From assembly GCF_028368975.1 (NCBI RefSeq), contig NZ_JAQNDM010000002.1:4148425-4212424 (forward strand): DNA of 64,000 bases, written 5' to 3'. Below are positions 8,647 through 17,779 of the stretch, piece by piece (the stretch's first letter is position 1; each line of letters begins with the position of its first letter). Made by a program: the position numbers and the translations under genes. The stretch is from Stigmatella ashevillena. Its GTDB lineage: Bacteria > Myxococcota > Myxococcia > Myxococcales > Myxococcaceae. Under the pieces are notes generated by a model that was not told the DNA's origin, ran no database searches, and saw nothing but the letters and a program-made list of their open reading frames with translations.

Positions 8647-8760
8647 CCCACACCCCATCGTCCAGGCGCATCTTGGAATTCAGATTAAGCCATTCTATTT
8701 GATAGTTCTGCTTATACCCTCTAGGCTGTTCGCCCCCCGAATCTCCCCTGGAGGGTTCAC

Positions 8761-11700
8761 ATGCCTCTTGCCTCTGTCGGCTTACCGCCCAGAAGCGTTG
8801 CCCCGAGTCTCCGGGCAGCGCTGCTCCTGCTGACACTCCTGCCCCTGTTCGCCAGTTCGAGCGCGCACGCGGCCTTGTTGTCCCTGAAACGCCCCGCCAC
8901 CGCCTCCTCCGTGGAGGGGGGCAACACGGCGGATCTCGCCGTGGACGGAAATACGGGCCTGCGGTGGGCCAGCGTCTGGAACGTGGACCCGCAGTGGCTC
9001 TCCGTGGACCTGGGCGCCACGGCCACCCTCGACCGGGTCAAGATTCAGTGGGAGGGCGCCTACGCCAAGGCCTACAAGGTCCAGGTCTCCCCGGACGGCG
9101 CCTCCTGGACGGACCTCTACGCCACGTCGGCAGGGGACGGCGGCGTCGATGACCTGACCCTCTCGGGCAGCGGCCGGTACGTACGGGTGTATTGCACCCA
9201 GCGCGCGCTCACCAACTACGGCTACTCCATCCTCGAGCTCGAGGTGTACGGCACCACGGGCGGAGGAGGGAACCCGGGCACCACGGTCCAGCTCGCACTG
9301 AAGCGCAGCACCTATGCCTCCTCGGTGGAGGGCGGCAACGCGGCGGACCTCGCCGTGGACGGCAGCACCGGCTCGCGGTGGGCCAGCGCCTGGGGCGTGG
9401 ATCCTCAATGGATCTACGTGGACCTGGGCGCTCCCGCGCAGGTTAGCCGCGTCAAGATTCAGTGGGAGGGCGCCTACGCCAAGGCCTACAAGGTTCAAAT
9501 CTCGAGCGACGAGCTCGCCTGGACGGACCTCTATTCCACGACGGCCGGAGACGGCGGTATCGACGACCTGACCCTCTCGGGCAGCGGCCGGTTTGTGCGC
9601 ATCCTCGGCACGCAGCGGGCCCTGGCCGCGTATGGCTATTCTATCCTTGAGCTCGAGGTGTACGGAACGGGAGGGGTGAACACGCCCCCGGTGCAGTACG
9701 GCCCCAACGTGGCCTTGAACAAGCCGGCCACCGCCTCCTCCTATGAGCCCAACCCGCCCGTCGGCACCGCGGTGCCCGCCAACGCCGTGGATGGCAACCC
9801 GGCCACGCGCTGGGGCTCTAACGCCACGGACAACGAGTGGCTCACCGTCGATCTCGGCAGCAGCCGGACGATTGGCCGCGTGGTCGTGAACTGGGAGACC
9901 GCCGCGGGGCGTGTGTTCGACTTGCAGGTGTCTCCCAATGGCACGCAGTGGACGACCGTCTACCGCGAGCTGCGGGGCGCGGGGGGAGTCCAGACCATCC
10001 CCCTCTACACCACCGGCCGCTATGTCCGGTTGCAGGGCTATGCCCGGGCCACGAGCTTCGGGTACTCGCTCTATGAGTTCGAGGTCTACGACTACGTCGC
10101 GGGCCAGCCCCAGCCCACCTACACGATTCAGCCGCTGCCCACCCCGTCCAAGGTCCAGGTGGGCCAGGGCAGCTACCTGACGAACGATTACAAGATGCCG
10201 CAGCCGCGGTACCCGGGCTACCGCTCCAGCAATGTGACGACGCCCCTGCCCTCCAATGATTGGTGGCAGTCCATCCTCATCAAGCCGCAAGGCGACTACC
10301 TCGTCACCCTACCCCTGAAGTCCAAGTTCTTCAGCCAGGGGCTCGGCATCCTGAATCCCGGGGCAGGGTGGATCAACGGCGACCGCTCGGCCGTGAACGC
10401 GGACGGAAGCCCGGACCTGTACCTGCGCGCCACCAACATCGACACGTCCAAGATGGCCAACCGGGTGACCGGCTACAGCGACTGGTCCGTGGACGCCGTC
10501 CTCAGTGATGACACCACCGACAAGTTCAAGGTGACGTTCGTCAAGGGCTCGCCCTACCTCTACAGCCAGTTCAGCGATCCCAATTCGGTGGAGATCTACT
10601 CCTCCGTCATCACGCAGGTCTTCAACGAGAGCAACACCGCCATCCTCACCGCGGACGGCACGTCCGTGACGACTGACCGGATTGGCCTGAGGATCTCCAA
10701 CACCGATGGCGGTGGCACGGCCCAGACGCGGTACTACGGCGTCTTCGCCCCGCCGGGCACCGTGTTCCAGAAGGTGGGCTCGAAGCTGAAGATCCGGCTG
10801 GGCAGCAGCCAGAACTACCTGGCCGTGGCGACCCTGCCCACTCCCACCGATCTGAACTACTTCCACCAGCACGCGTATGCCTTCGTGACGGGCACCCAAG
10901 TCAGCTACACCTACGACGAGGCGACCGCGCAGCTCACCACGGCCTTCAACCTCACGACGCAGCTGAAGCGCACGGGCTTTGCCAACACGACGCTGACCAC
11001 CCTGCTGCCTCACCAGTGGAAGAGCACCTCGGCGGCGCTCACCGCGCTCACCTACCCGTCCGTGCGCGGCACGCTGAAGGTCCTCGACGGCAACGCGTTC
11101 ACGACGGTGAACCGGTTCCACGGCATCGTTCCCCAGTTCCCCGAGCCCACCAACCCCGAGTACTCCCGGGCGCTGATGAGCCAGTACCTCCAGACGCTGG
11201 AGCGGCAGACGGCCAACACCCCGATGGCCGCCGATGCGTACTGGCAGGGCAAGCAGCTGCACCCGCTCGCCATGGGCGTGCTCGCCGCGGACAAGACCGG
11301 GGACACCGCCTACCGGGACCTGTTCCTCTCCCGCATCCGCACCATCCTCACCAACTGGTACACGTACACGGAGGGCGAGCCGGACTACTTCTTCTATTAC
11401 AACCCGGACTGGGGAACGACGTACTACCGGGTCAGCGAGTTCGGCGCCAACACCGGCATCACGGACCACCATTTCACCTATGGCTACTACGTCTTCGCCT
11501 CGGCGGTGCTCGCTACCTATGACGCGAACTTCCGCACCCAGTACGGCGCCATGGTGGAGCACCTGATCCGCGACTACGCGAACCCCTCGCGCACCGACAC
11601 GCTGTACCCGTTCTTCCGCAGCTTTGATCCCTACGAGGGCCACTCGTGGGCCGGTGGCTACGCGGACAACAACAACGGCAACAACCAGGAGGCGGCCGGC

Positions 11701-12378
11701 GAGTCCCTCTTTGGCTGGGTGGGCCAGTACCTGTGGGGCGTGCTCACCAACAACACCGCCTTCCGCAACGCGGGCATCTACGGCTTCACCACGGAGCTGA
11801 AGGCCGTCGAGCAGTACTGGTTCAACTATGACGGGGACAACTGGGTGCCCCAGTGGACCCACAAGTCGGTGGGCCAGGTCTACGGCTCGTCCAACTTCTA
11901 CGGCACCTTCTTCAGCGCCGCGCCGGTCCACATCTACGGCATCCACTGGCTGCCCACCTCCGAGTACCTGACCAGCTACGGCTTCAATCCCACCAAGGCC
12001 GCGGCGCTCTACAACGGCTTCGTGACGGACAACGGCGGGCCGGAGAAGGAGTGGCAGCACGTCGTGTGGCCCATCCAGTCCCTGAGCAACGCGGCCGGAG
12101 CCATCAGCAAGTGGAACGCCTCCGTCGTGCAGCAGAACGAGGCCTTCAACACCTACTGGTTCATCCACAACATGGCCAGCCTCGGCCAGCGCACCACGGA
12201 CATCTGGGCCACGGGCAAGGCGGCGGCCACCGTCTACAAGAAGGGCACCGTGTACTCGGCCCTCGTCTGGAACCCCACCGACGCCTCCCTCACGGTGACG
12301 TTCAAGAACGCCTCGGGCACCACGGGCACCGCCACCGTGCCCGCCCGGTCCCTGGTCCGGGTCAACCCGGTCCAGTAA
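8761..12378 (+). CDS. Secreted GH81 endo-beta-1,3-glucanase with three F5/8-type (discoidin/CBM32-like) domains
   Basis: A 1205-residue secreted enzyme. Residues 1-38 form a signal peptide ending near SSSAHA. Three F5/8 type C domains follow (about 40-165, 178-305, 315-447), each with a NKPATASS/VDGNTATRW-like core; the first two are near-duplicates even at DNA level. The catalytic region (about 455-1130) shows GH81 hallmarks: TPLPSNDWWQS, TDHHFTYGYY (Asp near residue 902), RSFDPYEGHSWAGGY and NNQEAAGES (Glu near 975). GH81 enzymes cut beta-1,3-glucans such as fungal cell-wall glucan by inversion. The final 50 residues look like a small beta domain. For a predatory soil bacterium this fits digestion of fungi or yeast (inference). 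The 114 bp upstream are AT-rich and probably hold its promoter. Confidence 0.9.
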   Translation: MPLASVGLPPRSVAPSLRAALLLLTLLPLFASSSAHAALLSLKRPATASSVEGGNTADLAVDGNTGLRWASVWNVDPQWLSVDLGATATLDRVKIQWEGAYAKAYKVQVSPDGASWTDLYATSAGDGGVDDLTLSGSGRYVRVYCTQRALTNYGYSILELEVYGTTGGGGNPGTTVQLALKRSTYASSVEGGNAADLAVDGSTGSRWASAWGVDPQWIYVDLGAPAQVSRVKIQWEGAYAKAYKVQISSDELAWTDLYSTTAGDGGIDDLTLSGSGRFVRILGTQRALAAYGYSILELEVYGTGGVNTPPVQYGPNVALNKPATASSYEPNPPVGTAVPANAVDGNPATRWGSNATDNEWLTVDLGSSRTIGRVVVNWETAAGRVFDLQVSPNGTQWTTVYRELRGAGGVQTIPLYTTGRYVRLQGYARATSFGYSLYEFEVYDYVAGQPQPTYTIQPLPTPSKVQVGQGSYLTNDYKMPQPRYPGYRSSNVTTPLPSNDWWQSILIKPQGDYLVTLPLKSKFFSQGLGILNPGAGWINGDRSAVNADGSPDLYLRATNIDTSKMANRVTGYSDWSVDAVLSDDTTDKFKVTFVKGSPYLYSQFSDPNSVEIYSSVITQVFNESNTAILTADGTSVTTDRIGLRISNTDGGGTAQTRYYGVFAPPGTVFQKVGSKLKIRLGSSQNYLAVATLPTPTDLNYFHQHAYAFVTGTQVSYTYDEATAQLTTAFNLTTQLKRTGFANTTLTTLLPHQWKSTSAALTALTYPSVRGTLKVLDGNAFTTVNRFHGIVPQFPEPTNPEYSRALMSQYLQTLERQTANTPMAADAYWQGKQLHPLAMGVLAADKTGDTAYRDLFLSRIRTILTNWYTYTEGEPDYFFYYNPDWGTTYYRVSEFGANTGITDHHFTYGYYVFASAVLATYDANFRTQYGAMVEHLIRDYANPSRTDTLYPFFRSFDPYEGHSWAGGYADNNNGNNQEAAGESLFGWVGQYLWGVLTNNTAFRNAGIYGFTTELKAVEQYWFNYDGDNWVPQWTHKSVGQVYGSSNFYGTFFSAAPVHIYGIHWLPTSEYLTSYGFNPTKAAALYNGFVTDNGGPEKEWQHVVWPIQSLSNAAGAISKWNASVVQQNEAFNTYWFIHNMASLGQRTTDIWATGKAAATVYKKGTVYSALVWNPTDASLTVTFKNASGTTGTATVPARSLVRVNPVQ

Positions 12379-12395
12379 CGCAAGCGCCCCGGGTA

Positions 12396-13487
12396 TCAGG
12401 GGCGGGAGGAGCTCCGTCCGTGGAGCTCCTCCCGGAAGGCATGGGCGACTTCCTCCTCCGTGGGAGGTTCGCCCTGGTTTCGCAGGAAGAGCTTCGAGAG
12501 GACGCTGATGTAGCCCTCTCCGAAGAGGGTCGTCACGGCCACCGCCGTGGCCGCGGAGATGGCGGCGCCCACGAAGGTGCCCACTCCCGGAATGAGCTTC
12601 AGCAGGCCCGAGACAATCGTCTGTCCCGAGAGCGTCGCCACCAGCCCCCCGCTCGCCGAGCTGAGCAACGTGGAGAGGAAGGCCTGGCTCAAGGGAAGGC
12701 CGAACACGGCGCTGATGCTCGCCAGCATGCTGATCTGCACGGGCACGATGACGAGCGCGTCCGAAAAGGGAATGGGCGTCGCGCCAATGGTCCCCGCCAG
12801 GGTGGCGGCGCTCCCCACGATGGCATGCGCCCGCGTCCGCTTCAGCGCCACGCTGACCTTCTGCGCGGCGGCGAAGGCATTGCGCTGGGCCTCGGGAACC
12901 AGATCCATCGTCACATCCACGAGTTCTTGCAGGCCGCGTGGCTCCAGCACATGCCCCTCATCGTCCTGCTCGCGCAGCGCGCGGACCCGCATGGCGTTTC
13001 GCGCCACGGGAATGAGCCGGAGCACCTCCTCGCGGAACCCCTGGTCCGAGCGGGCCTTGGTGATGACGCCCAAGACTGGCATGTAGCGGGCCAGCATCTC
13101 CGCGACGGCCGACTCGCCCTGCTCCACCCGGCGCGAGTCCTCGGAGAGACACACCCAGGCCACATGCAGGTGGCGCTTCGCATCGGCGTCCAGCGAGCGC
13201 GCGCGCACCTCCGCCTCGAGCTGGCGCGTCGTCTCCAGGTATTGGTCCATCTCCAGCCCGCGGGTGTCGAGGATGGTGACCGGCAACCCCTCCTTCGAAT
13301 ACTCCCGCGCGCTCTGGGTCACCGGACGGCCCTGCCCCGTCTCCGCCAGGTTGCCTTGGAAGACGGCGTTCACCAGGGTGCTCTTGCCCACCCCGCTGCG
13401 CCCGGCGATGACGATGTTGACCCGGCCCCGCTTGCTCAGGGCCTCCTCCAGTTGGCGCCTCACCTCGTCCGCGAGGTTGAAATCCAT
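12396..13487 (-). CDS. Era/YcjF-like GTPase with C-terminal membrane domain (DUF697 type)
   Basis: I place the start at the ATG at 13487 (MDFNLADEVRR), which leaves a 25 bp gap to the upstream gene; a longer frame would overlap that gene by about 74 bp. The 363-residue protein has a P-loop GRSGVGKST (residues 29-37), a switch-II DTRG, and an NKXD-like TKARSD, which define a TRAFAC GTPase. The C-terminal half contains several hydrophobic stretches (IVGSAATLAGTIGATPIPF, VPVQISMLASISAVFGLPL, LLKLIPGVGTFVGAAISAAT), the pattern of the DUF697 membrane-associated domain. Members may act in stress response or membrane organisation, but no precise role is known. Confidence 0.82.
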   Translation of the reverse strand: MDFNLADEVRRQLEEALSKRGRVNIVIAGRSGVGKSTLVNAVFQGNLAETGQGRPVTQSAREYSKEGLPVTILDTRGLEMDQYLETTRQLEAEVRARSLDADAKRHLHVAWVCLSEDSRRVEQGESAVAEMLARYMPVLGVITKARSDQGFREEVLRLIPVARNAMRVRALREQDDEGHVLEPRGLQELVDVTMDLVPEAQRNAFAAAQKVSVALKRTRAHAIVGSAATLAGTIGATPIPFSDALVIVPVQISMLASISAVFGLPLSQAFLSTLLSSASGGLVATLSGQTIVSGLLKLIPGVGTFVGAAISAATAVAVTTLFGEGYISVLSKLFLRNQGEPPTEEEVAHAFREELHGRSSSRP

Positions 13488-13512
13488 GGATGGAAGAACC
13501 TTTCTGTCTGAC

Positions 13513-14232
13513 TCAGAGGTAGGTGGCGGCCAGACGAAGGGCCTGGGCGGCCTCGGCGCCCGAGGCGAGCTTTTCATGCGAGACAATGAGCCGCACCAGC
13601 CCTGGCAGGGCCGCGTAGCGCTCCAGGTCCGCGCGCAGCGCCTTGGCGTCCTTGACGAGGGCCAGCTTCGCGAGGCGGGAGACCCTCGGCCCCGGCGCGG
13701 AACCCATCAGCGTGGTGAAGAGGAAGCCGAGCACGTCACGCTTGCGGTCCATGTTGAACACCGCGTCGTTCAACACGACCGTGGTGCCATCCTTCGACCG
13801 CACGAGCATCGCCCCTTCCGCCTCCTTCACCCCGTGCAGCATCTCCAGCCGCACGTCCTCGCCGTGGGGAAAGTCCTCGTAGACGCCATCCACCGGCACT
13901 TTCTCCTCCACCTCGCGGCGTCCTCCCGAGGGCGCGAAGACCCGGAGCGAGGGGTAGCGCTGCTTGTAGGCAGGGGCATCGAGCCGGTGGAGCTTGTTCG
14001 GCACGATGAGGATCGCCAACGGCCCGAGCGCCTCCAGTTCGCGCTGAACCGGCTCTTCCAGGGCGATGCCGTTGTGGATGACCAATGAGCCATCGTCCCG
14101 GCGCGCGACCGTCATCACGCGCTTGAGGGACATGCGCGGCAGGGAACCCTCCACCCTCCAGAGGTTCTCCGAAAGCCGCTCGAGCGGGCCATGCGACAAG
14201 ACTTTCCAGGTGGGCGTGGGCTTCGTGGACAT
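13513..14232 (-). CDS. DUF4336-like protein of metallo-beta-lactamase-like fold
   Basis: A 239-residue soluble protein. The pattern LWRVEGSLPRMSLKRVMTVARRDDGSLVIHNGIAL followed by ILIVPNKLHRLDAPAYKQRYP and TTVVLNDAVFNM resembles DUF4336 proteins, which look like metallo-beta-lactamase-fold hydrolases but lack the classical HXHXDH metal motif; I do not see that motif here. Function is unknown. It lies 25 bp upstream of the GTPase gene on the same strand, so the two may be cotranscribed. No signal peptide is visible. Confidence 0.65.
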   Translation of the reverse strand: MSTKPTPTWKVLSHGPLERLSENLWRVEGSLPRMSLKRVMTVARRDDGSLVIHNGIALEEPVQRELEALGPLAILIVPNKLHRLDAPAYKQRYPSLRVFAPSGGRREVEEKVPVDGVYEDFPHGEDVRLEMLHGVKEAEGAMLVRSKDGTTVVLNDAVFNMDRKRDVLGFLFTTLMGSAPGPRVSRLAKLALVKDAKALRADLERYAALPGLVRLIVSHEKLASGAEAAQALRLAATYL

Positions 14233-14271
14233 GCCCTCTGTATAGCAATGCCTGCGGGCGCTGGCGCCGGC

Positions 14272-16143
14272 CTACACCGCCACCGCGGGAACCACTGTCG
14301 TCACCGCGCGCACCTGGCGCTGGAGCGTCCAATAGTGGCGCTGAAAGGGCAGGTTGAGCGGGTCCAGGGCCAAGGCCTTGGCGTAACAATCGATGGCGGG
14401 GCGCAGGGCGTTCTGGGTCTCCAGTTGCCGGGCCTTCACCAGGAACGTGCGCGACTTCTCCTCCGCGCCGGGCCGGGCCGTGAGGAACGCACGGCGCATC
14501 GGCTCCACGGACTCCTGCGACACGCCCGCGGCCATGCACCGGGCGATGCCATGGGTGTTCCCACGGGTGGCATCGAATCCCACGCGCGACAGGGGATCTG
14601 CCAGCGTGCGCCGCGCCGCATCCACGCGAGCGCCCAGCGTCATCAGTTCCTTGCGCTGGGCCGCAGGCAAGGCGCGCTGCCGGAAGCCCTCCAGCTTGCG
14701 CAGGGCCGTCTCCGCGCGCTGGCGCACCTCCTCGAAGCTGGCCGAGGGCGCCAGGCCCAGCAGCACATAGGGGTCATGCATCAGCGCGGCGGTGCGCGCC
14801 AGGAGCTGGGCCAACTCCGGGTCCGCCGGTGGCTCCGCGGGGGTGGCCCCCACCGGGGGTGCCACGGTCCGGCCAAGCACCTGGGAGATCATCTGGCGAA
14901 GCGGTTCCGAGGGCTCGGCGAAGCGGACGGAGAAGCCGGCGGCGATGCCCAGGATTCGGGCCTCGTCCGTCGACACGTGGCGCACCACATCCGCGATGCA
15001 CAGGAGCGCCTTCCCCTGGAAGGAGAGCTCCATCGGCAACCGGGACGCACGCGCCGGCAACGGACCGTCATAGGCGATGAAGAGCCCATCGGGCCGCACC
15101 TCCCGCACATTCACGGTGCGCGTCCCCGGCCCACCCAACCCCCTCACCCGGGCCTGGAGGCTCGCGGACGCAAGCGCCTCCGGCGCGGACTCGAGCACCC
15201 GCGGGGCCTCACGCACCGGCGCCTTGGAAGCCGCCTCGAGCAGCGCGGCACGGAAGGCCTGGGCGCTCTGGAAGCGATCTTCCGGACGCCGGGCGATGGC
15301 CCGCATCAGCGCCTCGGAGAGAGCCTTGGGCACCCGCCCATCGACCACATGGGGCGGCAAGGGTTGGACTTCTGGCTGGCCGAGAAGCACCTCGCCCATC
15401 CGCCCACCGCCAAAGGGCAGGCGGCCCGTGACGAGCCGGTACCCCACCACCCCCAGTGAGTACACGTCCATGCGGGTGTCCGCCGCGGTGGTCTCCCACT
15501 GCTCCGGGGCCATGTACGCGGGGGACCCCAGCGCCATGCCCGCATCGAGCTCTTCCTGGGAAAAGCTGGCCGCCAGGACGCTGACCATGCCGAAGTCGAG
15601 CACCTTCACCTGCGGCCCACCGTCCGCGGGATGGGTCAGCACGAGGTTGTCGGGCTTGAGGTCCCGGTGCACGACGCCGCGGGCATGCGCGACTTCCAGC
15701 CCCTCGAGCACCTGAGCCAACATCCACACCACATCCGCGGCGGGCAGGGGCAGCGGCAGCGACGAGAAGGGCTCCCCCGAGACGTACTCCATCAACAGGC
15801 TCGGCAAGCCCCCGGGTCCCGGACGTGCATCGAGAATCCGGGTGACGCTGGGGTGCACGACACGGGAAGCCACGTGGGCCTCCACGTAGAAGCGATCCTT
15901 CACGGTGTTGTTGGAGGCCAGGTGCGGGTGAAGCACCTTCAGGGCGAACTCCGCCCCCGTGGACATGTGCTGGGCCAGGTACACGGTCCCGGTCGCCCCC
16001 GAGCCCAACTGCTTCTGGAGAACGAGCGGCCCGTGCAGCAACCCACCCTGGGCCTTGTTGCCCTCCTCCGGCCGGGATGAGCCCGGAAGAGACGGGCAGA
16101 CCGTCCGGATCGGATGTTCAATCTGACACCGAACGCATCCCAT
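14272..16143 (-). CDS. Ser/Thr protein kinase with PilZ-like and TPR-like C-terminal regions
   Basis: Start chosen at ATG 16143 (MGCVRCQIEHP), which begins with a CXXC pair as in many myxobacterial kinases; the upstream open frame has no better site. The kinase domain spans about residues 36-300: GSGATGTVYL glycine loop, Lys69 in FALKVLHP, HRDLKPDN (159-166), DFG (183-185) and APEQWE. All catalytic residues are present, so it should be active. Residues about 335-440 (RTVNVREVRPDGLFI...) resemble the PilZ-like domain common in myxobacteria, which may bind c-di-GMP. The tail has DPYVLLGL, a DnaJ-like segment, and ends in a TPR-like helix pair (AIDCYAKALALDPLNLPF). It is cytosolic with no transmembrane helix. 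Partners are unknown. Confidence 0.85.
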   Translation of the reverse strand: MGCVRCQIEHPIRTVCPSLPGSSRPEEGNKAQGGLLHGPLVLQKQLGSGATGTVYLAQHMSTGAEFALKVLHPHLASNNTVKDRFYVEAHVASRVVHPSVTRILDARPGPGGLPSLLMEYVSGEPFSSLPLPLPAADVVWMLAQVLEGLEVAHARGVVHRDLKPDNLVLTHPADGGPQVKVLDFGMVSVLAASFSQEELDAGMALGSPAYMAPEQWETTAADTRMDVYSLGVVGYRLVTGRLPFGGGRMGEVLLGQPEVQPLPPHVVDGRVPKALSEALMRAIARRPEDRFQSAQAFRAALLEAASKAPVREAPRVLESAPEALASASLQARVRGLGGPGTRTVNVREVRPDGLFIAYDGPLPARASRLPMELSFQGKALLCIADVVRHVSTDEARILGIAAGFSVRFAEPSEPLRQMISQVLGRTVAPPVGATPAEPPADPELAQLLARTAALMHDPYVLLGLAPSASFEEVRQRAETALRKLEGFRQRALPAAQRKELMTLGARVDAARRTLADPLSRVGFDATRGNTHGIARCMAAGVSQESVEPMRRAFLTARPGAEEKSRTFLVKARQLETQNALRPAIDCYAKALALDPLNLPFQRHYWTLQRQVRAVTTVVPAVAV

Positions 16144-16324
16144 CGACGCCACCCCATGAAAAGTCCCGCCAACACGGCTTGACCTGGGGCACTGCAACCT
16201 TCGTGCAGGAGGTCCAACGTTCGCGGGTGGACACGCCAACCGCACGAAGAGACGAGGATGGGCAAAAAGGAACGTCTGCCCGGGGTGTCATTTTTTCCGG
16301 GTCCCCCGGCAAACTTTTCGCTCA

Positions 16325-16347
16325 CGCCCCCCTCCTGCAAGGGGGCG
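16325..16347 (-). terminator. Possible hairpin terminator after the RdgC-like unit
   Basis: The inverted repeat CGCCCCC / GGGGGCG with an 8-9 base loop lies 12 bases past the stop of the second rdgC-like gene. On the minus strand it is not followed by a clear T run, so it is a weak call. Confidence 0.3.
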
Positions 16348-16358
16348 CGGGCGCTCTG

Positions 16359-17033
16359 CTACCGCTTGCGCGCGTTGGCGGCCCGCTGGATCGGGGTGAG
16401 CTTCTGCCGCTCCTCCTCGCCGCGCATCCACGCCTTCATCGCGGGGACCACCTGCTTGGTCCACGCCTTGCCCGCCCGTACCGCGAGGAAGGCCTCCACC
16501 AGGGCATTCACCAGGGCGGAGAGCTGCTCGGTGAGCGCGAGCCGCTCGGTGAGCTGGGAGTCATCGTCCTCGCTCATCAAGGCGGGGAGCTTGGCGGCGC
16601 GGATGTCGAGGAACTCCGCGTCGAGAGAAACCTCGAAGGCCCGCTCCCCATGGGTGAGCAGCATGCGCGCCTGGTGCACGAGCAGCCCCTTGTCCAGGGC
16701 GCGCTTCACCTGCTCCGAGTAGGGCGCCATTGCCCCCTTCGCGGACAGCTCGTTCACCTCGCCGCTCACGCCCTTGAGCACGATGCGCCCCACCAGCAGC
16801 ACCGTCAGCCCCACCTTCTCGTACTCCGTCACCGGCTCGCCCGACTCGGAGTTCCAGAGCAACCAAGTGAGGAACTCGCGTCCCAGGTAGGTCCGGCCGC
16901 GCAGCAGGGCTTCCCGCGCCTTGCCCCGCTCGGCTTCGGCCGCGTCCTGTTTCTCCTCCGTGGCGGCGCCGTCGATGCCCACATCCCCGCGCATGAAGGC
17001 CGCTTCGGCCCGCGCCTCTTCACGCCTCCCCAT
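16359..17033 (-). CDS. RdgC-like protein, C-terminal half (split gene)
   Basis: A 224-residue protein. Its layout parallels the C-terminal half of RdgC: a REFLTWLLW segment like the RdgC LTEWV motif, a central strand-rich part (LLVHQARMLLTHGERAFEVSLDAEFLDIRAAKLP), then a long helix (ERLALTEQLSALVNALVEAFLAVR) like the RdgC terminal TGELAALIQSLIEALGG. It overlaps by 14 bp the gene that encodes the RdgC N-terminal half, so they are translated together and may associate. RdgC binds double-stranded DNA as a ring dimer and restrains RecA. The alignment is by eye from remembered E. coli RdgC sequence, so a structure or profile search is needed. It could instead be a lineage-specific partner protein. 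Confidence 0.55.
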   Translation of the reverse strand: MGRREEARAEAAFMRGDVGIDGAATEEKQDAAEAERGKAREALLRGRTYLGREFLTWLLWNSESGEPVTEYEKVGLTVLLVGRIVLKGVSGEVNELSAKGAMAPYSEQVKRALDKGLLVHQARMLLTHGERAFEVSLDAEFLDIRAAKLPALMSEDDDSQLTERLALTEQLSALVNALVEAFLAVRAGKAWTKQVVPAMKAWMRGEEERQKLTPIQRAANARKR

Positions 17034-17658
17034 GGTTCACCTCCGCGGACAGCTCCACGCCCAGCAGTTCCGCGGTGGGCCCCAGCGAGGCCTCCGCGAG
17101 GCCGTTGCGCTCCGCCATCGCTGCGGGCACCAGCGGCAGCAGCTTCACCTTGAAGGCGGTCTCCACGGCGTTCATCACCTCTTCCACCGCCGTGCGCGAG
17201 GCGGCCCAGATCTGAAGTTGCCGGGCCTCCACGTTCCAGCTCAGGTCGTGCACCTTGGTGCCCGGCACGGCGCGGTTGCGCAACATCTGCCGCAGCGAGG
17301 CGCGACCCTCGGCCTTCTCTGAGCGGCCGGGGGGCCGACCCTTCTCCTTCTCGAAGGCGGCGGCCCACTTGTTCAGCTCGGCGCGCAGCACGGGGCCGGG
17401 CACCTTGAGCGTGTCGACGCGGTAGGCGAACAGCGCGTACTCGCCATAGGAGATGCTGCCCGAGGAGAAGTCGGTCCCCTCGGAGTTCTCCAGCTCGACG
17501 AAGCCGGAGGCGCGCTCCTCCTCGCTCTTGCGGTCAATGGGTTCGAAGGCACGGGCCTTGAGCGCTTTGACGAGCCAGCGCTTCAGGTCCGCGGGTGCAT
17601 CCTCGGCAGGCTCGACGAGGAAGCGGGAGAAGGTCACAGCTCCACGCAGGACGGGCAT
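17020..17658 (-). CDS. RdgC-like protein, N-terminal half (split gene)
   Basis: I start at ATG 17658 (MPVLRGAVTFSRFLVEP); the longer frame upstream runs through a low-complexity repeat and is not credible. The 212-residue protein matches the RdgC N-terminal pattern: an initial beta strand with SRF, an 'AFEPIDR...GFVELE' region, a 'VPGPVLRAELNKWAAAFEKEKG' helix, then 'RQMLRNRAVPGTKVHDLSWNVEARQLQIWAASRTAVEEVMNAVETAF', comparable to the RdgC '[39 protein letters not shown]' stretch. Full RdgC is about 300 residues, so this protein covers roughly two thirds and the next gene supplies the rest. Repeat copy A and the end of the PKS cluster lie immediately upstream. Confidence 0.65.
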   Translation of the reverse strand: MPVLRGAVTFSRFLVEPAEDAPADLKRWLVKALKARAFEPIDRKSEEERASGFVELENSEGTDFSSGSISYGEYALFAYRVDTLKVPGPVLRAELNKWAAAFEKEKGRPPGRSEKAEGRASLRQMLRNRAVPGTKVHDLSWNVEARQLQIWAASRTAVEEVMNAVETAFKVKLLPLVPAAMAERNGLAEASLGPTAELLGVELSAEVNHGEA

Positions 17659-17737
17659 GAGGCGCGGCAGGATGAGGAGGGCGAACGCCCCCGTCAAGCC
17701 ACACGGAGTACGCCCCCCCGGCAAGCCACGCGCCCGC

Positions 17738-17779
17738 AAAAAGAATCGGGAAGGAGCCACCCCCGTAGCCCCTTCCCGA
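17738..17779 (-). terminator. Hairpin plus T-rich tail inside repeat A
   Basis: A 9-bp stem TCGGGAAGG / CCTTCCCGA with a 16-base loop is followed, reading leftward, by ATTCTTTTT. This resembles an intrinsic terminator for transcripts coming from the PKS gene at 18077-22639. The same hairpin occurs in repeat B. Confidence 0.5.

Noticed and set aside
12385-12404. Hairpin CGCCCC/GGGGCG as a terminator after the glucanase
   Set aside because: The stem is short, overlaps the end of the convergent GTPase gene and lacks a T run.
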